The notes under the pieces are model-generated. The model saw only the letters and a program-made list of their open reading frames with translations. It searched no databases and was not told the DNA's origin. Below, one piece after another: positions 60,490 to 64,000 of a stretch of 64,000 bases of DNA (positions are counted from its first letter, which is position 1; every line of letters begins with the position of its first letter). A program made the translations under genes and the position numbers. The stretch spans positions 1-64,000 of the forward strand of contig CAJQUW010005703.1 of NCBI GenBank assembly GCA_907163375.1, given 5' to 3'. Origin of the DNA: Prostheceraeus crozeri. Taxonomy: Eukaryota > Platyhelminthes > Polycladida > Euryleptidae.

Positions 60490-61620
60490 AATGTCGATGA
60501 TTTGGGAGCGCTTATTGCCGCGTGATTGGGAGCGCTTGCTGTCGAGTAATTGGGAGCGCATATTGTCGCATGGGTGGAAGCGCTTGTTATCGCGTGATTG
60601 GGAGCGCCTGTTGTCGCGTGTTTGGAAGCGCTTGCTGCCGCGTTATTGGGAGCGCCTGTTGTCGCGTGTTTAGAACCGCTTGCTGTCGAGTAATTGGGAG
60701 CGCATATTGTCGCATGGGTGGAAGCGCTTGTTGTCGCATGGGTGGAAGCGCTTGTTGTCGCATGGGTGGAAGCGCTTGCTGTCGAGTAATTCGAAGCGCT
60801 TATTGTCGCATGGGTGTAAGCGCTTGTTATCGCGTGTTTGGAAGCGCTTGCTGTCGAGTAATTTGAAGCGCTTATTGTCGCATGGGTGTAAGCGCCTGTT
60901 ATCGCGTGTTTGGAAGCGCTTGCTGCCGCGTGATTGGAAGCGCTTATTGTCGCGTGATTGGAAGTACTTGTTGTGGCGTGTTTGGAAGCGCTTGCTGCCG
61001 CGTGATTGGAAGCGCTTGCTGCCGCGTGATTGGGAGCACCTGTTGTTGCGCGATTGGAAGCACTTGCTGTCGCGTGATTGGAAGTACTTGTTGTGGCGTG
61101 ATTGGAAGCGCTTGCTGCCGCGTGATTGGAAGTACTTGTTGTGGCGTGATTGGAAGCGCTTATTGCCGCGTGATTGGAAGTACTTGTTGTGGCGTGATTG
61201 GAAGCGCTTGCTGCCGCGTGATTGGAAGCGCTTGCTGCCGCGTGATTGGAAGTACTTGTTGTGGCGTGATTGGAAGCGCTTATTGCCGCGTGATTGGAAG
61301 TACTTGTTGTGGCGTGATTGGAAGCGCTTGCTGCCGCGTGATTGGAAGTACTTGTTGTGGCGTGATTGGAAGCGCTTGCTGCCGCGTGATTGGAAGCGCT
61401 TATTGTCGCGTGATTGGAAGTACTTGTTGTGGCGTGATTGGAAGCGCTTGCTGCCGCGTGATTGGAAGCGCTTATTGTCGCGTGATTGGAAGTACTTGTT
61501 GTGGCGTGTTTGGAAGCGCTTGCTGCCGCGTGATTGGAAGCGCCTATTGCCGCGTAATTGGAATCGCTCATGTTGTCGCGTGATAGGAGGCGCTTGATTT
61601 GGCATGGGTGGAAGCGCTTG
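60490..61620 (+). repeat. 24-bp minisatellite, about 46 copies
   Basis: The unit is gattggaagcgcttgctgcc then gcgt, 24 bp, with variant classes (gcgcttattgtcg, tacttgttgtggcg, catgggtggaag). Since 24 is a multiple of three and units lack stops in several frames, long open frames appear on both strands (for example 60477-61571, - strand, a repeating 8-residue ASNHATTS-like peptide). These frames follow from the repeat length. The array starts about 170 bp after the donor at 60319. Confidence 0.95.
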
Positions 61621-61624
61621 TCGC

Positions 61625-62230
61625 GTTAGTAGAAACGTTTGCCTTCTAATTGTTTTGAAGATACTTACAGCAATTTGTTTTGTAATAGCTTTCTTTTAAT
61701 TGCAAGACTTTTCCTAGTACCATGCGTTGCATGAGTTGCTGTGGAATTAAATGATTTCCTATTATTATTAAAAGAGGCCGTTTGTTGCAGTGGTTCTTCT
61801 TAAATGTCCTTGCCTCTAAAAATGTAAACTTTTGACGTGCTCAAATTATGCAATTTATCTTCGATTGGTGACTCTTTTGTTGATCGGCTAGTTTTAAGGA
61901 AATTCGAAAACGCCTTTTAGTCATCTGTGTCAGATAATGTTCTTGATTTTACCCTGAAAATTAAAACGGCAATTGAGAATATGAGCATTTCTTTATGATG
62001 TGCATTCCCAAAGAACATGACGGGGCCTATTGAATAATGTCTGTTTGCAGTTCAAATCGGCAAATTTTGAGTCGAATCGGATCATAGAAAACTTAAATAG
62101 GTTTTAATATATATATTATATTTCTAATAATATCTGTGACATCTTGGTACGCATAAAGAAATAACCGGTCAGATTGAAGTGTCCCTATTTTTCTAAGATA
62201 TCTAAGATAATTGAAATCTATTGTACTTTG
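61625..62230. other. Non-coding stretch, nothing recognised
   Basis: AT-rich, with no frame or repeat of note. Confidence 0.4.
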
Positions 62231-62238
62231 TTGCTATA

Positions 62239-63285
62239 CGAGGTCTGTCTAAAAAGTATCCGACCATGATCTCTAACTTTTAGTGCTATGAATTTAGAAT
62301 GACGAAAAACTTCTCAAATATGTTTTTAAACTTGCTTTACTTGAATTGAAGGTTAAATGGCGATTTCTATTCTTCATATCCGATCACGAGGCATTTGAAT
62401 CACGTGATAATTTTACTTTCGGCGAATTTCGATTTCTTCATTTCAATCAGCGATGGCAGAACGGTTAGAACAGCGCTACTGTATCAAATTTTGTCAAAAG
62501 TTGGGTGAAACTCAAGCGGAAACAATTCGAAAAATACAACAGGCTGTTCTTGATGAATCCATGAGCATCACACATAAAAGAATGGTATAACAGGTTCAAG
62601 GAAGGTCGAACATCTGCGGAGAGTGACTTCCGATCTGGCCGTAGCAAAACAGGTGCGTAGCAAAACGAAGTTCATGCTGACGGTCTTCTTCGACTGCAAG
62701 AGAATTGTACATCACGAATTTGCACCAGAAAATCAGACAGTGACGAAATAGTACTACAGAGAAGTTCTACGACGTCTTCGAGAAGCACTTCGACGAAAGA
62801 GGCGGGATTTGTGGGAATCAAAAAAATTGGCGTTCGCACCATGACAATGCACCGTCCCATTCCTCACAGTTGGTTGGAGATTTCTTGGGAAATGGGACAT
62901 GGCGTCCCTCTCGTTGGCCGACCTCCTTACTCACCAGACTTGTCCCCCGCTGATTTCTGGTTGTTTCCGAAGGTAAAGAAACAGCTGAAGGGCCATCGAT
63001 TCCAGACTCGAGAGATTATCATGGACAATGTGAGAGATCAACTGCGGGCCATCCCAGAAGAAGGCTTTCGGGGGTGCTTTGAAAATTGGAAGGTTCGGTG
63101 GTCAAAGTGTGTTGACTCTGATGGGGCTTATTTTGAAGGACTTTGATCCTGTTTACTGTATACGTGTATTTTCGGCATTAAATTGTTATGAATGAAATAT
63201 ATAGCAAGTTCAAAATTAAGAAATAATTTTTATTTTCTTCTATAGTCGGAAAGATGAAGGTCGGATGCTTTTTAGACAGACCTCG
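62239..63285 (+). mobile_element. mariner transposon, internally deleted
   Basis: Terminal inverted repeats start CGAGGTCTGTCTAAAAAG at both ends, each flanked by TA, the Tc1/mariner target. Length is about 1047 bp; a full mariner is near 1.3 kb. The transposase starts at ATG 62453 (MAERLEQRYCIKFCQKLGET) with the N-terminal helix-turn-helix, then shifts frame into KEWYNRFKEGRTSAES. The sequence jumps to LTVFFDCKRIVHHEFAP, so the region with the first catalytic aspartate is deleted. HDNAPSH (second aspartate) and YSPDLSPADFWLFPK (third) remain in different frames. Non-functional, but its ends are well preserved. Confidence 0.92.
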
Positions 63286-63489
63286 TATGCAGCCTACTAC
63301 AAATGACTATTGACGCTAGATTATGAGTTAGCTGAATGTTTGATTTGACAATATTCGCTTGAATTGCCCGTTGGCCCTTCTTTGTCAAATTACCTGCCGG
63401 TAGATTGATGATCATTTATCACATAAATTCAGATTGTTAATTGGGTACGGAAATAATGAGTTTTCACGACGGGCAGTTCTTGAGAAAGG

Positions 63490-63987
63490 TTGTCTCAGTT
63501 ATCTATAGGGTGGGAGTCTATCAGGCACAAAAGGTATAAGGAATGGTTCTCATTCTGCTCTGCAGTCAACAAAAGCTTGAAGGATTGATACAAATGTAAC
63601 TGTCTTATGTCTTGAAATAGGTCACAATCACATCCGCTGCCACATATTATGTGAAGAGCCCTCTTTTTGGTCAGATTCAAGTGCTTGAATATGTGACGAA
63701 TTCAGTCCAATAAGATCCGGTGAGGTGTAGGTTAAAACTGTGACGATTGCAGAACGGTAAACAGTGATCAAGTCTTAATTGTTCAAAAGCGGCGTGAGTA
63801 TTCTCAGGGGATGTAATCGTGATGAACACATCTTAACCATCACGTCAATATGCTCATGCCAACTTAGATCACAAGTTAACGTAAGTCCCAAGATCCGTGC
63901 ATGATGATCACAATGACTGCACTCATTCGTGTTCGTACAGCGGTTTCGAATGATCAAATGCTTTGTATTTTGATCGTTTAAGACCAA
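63490..63987 (-). pseudogene. LINE reverse transcriptase fragment at window edge
   Basis: The antisense frame 63987-63775 includes LVLNDQNTKHLIIRNRC and HARILGLTLTCDLSWHEHID, the LxLxxDLxWxxH motif. A second frame, 63680-63495, gives LTKKRALHIICG and LYQSFKLLLTAEQNENHSLY, a typical LINE tail. A frameshift or stop separates the two. The element probably continues past the end of the window in its 5' direction. It differs from the LINE at 57975-58560. Confidence 0.75.
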
Positions 63988-64000
63988 ACCCTTGCCGTAT

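Noticed and set aside
60477-61605. Open frames of 364, 311, 305 and 233 codons on both strands as repeat-protein genes
   Set aside because: They all overlap one 24-bp tandem array. Several frames on both strands are open at once, which follows from a stop-free unit whose length is a multiple of three. No start context or splice sites support any of them.
60319-64000. Next SNX17 exon
   Set aside because: I looked for the segment following the F1 lobe and found no matching frame with acceptor; it is probably beyond the window.

Overview
The window is eukaryotic, visibly AT-rich, and looks like animal nuclear DNA. It has no operons or ribosome binding sites, its genes are split by GT-AG introns, and nearly all of the recognisable sequence is decayed transposable elements. 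The one host gene I can identify is an orthologue of sorting nexin 17 (SNX17) on the + strand. Its exons lie at 11632-11824, 28962-29140, 60074-60164 and 60228-60318. The reading frame carries across every junction, giving about 184 codons of the PX domain and the start of the FERM-like module. The first exon and the C-terminal exons were not found and probably lie outside the window. An SNX17 orthologue, tRNA-derived SINEs, Penelope-like elements and a mixture of LINEs and DNA transposons suggest an invertebrate with a large genome and long introns. I cannot name the species.

Layout. 0-11.6 kb, upstream of the first exon found: a LINE 3' fragment, a 1-kb dispersed repeat, a short inverted-repeat MITE and the endonuclease end of a Penelope-like element (PLE). 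11.8-29 kb, a 17.1-kb intron: two tRNA-type SINEs, a LINE RNase H/zinc-tail fragment split by a 2.7-kb hAT-type element with an 8-bp target duplication, small MITEs, a 3-kb inverted pair and a fold-back family. 29.1-60.1 kb, a 30.9-kb intron: a 31-bp minisatellite, a LINE 3' end, tandem repeats, a 3.6-kb hAT transposon nested inside an older terminal-inverted-repeat transposon, a 748-bp palindrome, a decayed tyrosine-recombinase (Crypton-like) element with flanking inverted repeats, RNase H LINE debris, and a PLE reverse transcriptase broken by a MULE-type MITE. 60.3-64 kb: a 24-bp minisatellite, an internally deleted mariner and the edge of another LINE.

Working together. SNX17 would be the only functional unit. 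Its exons are small islands in introns expanded by several waves of insertion, and one 63-nt intron lies next to the 31-kb one. No transposase or reverse transcriptase here is intact: each has frameshifts, stops, truncation or internal deletion. The nested insertions give a relative age order.
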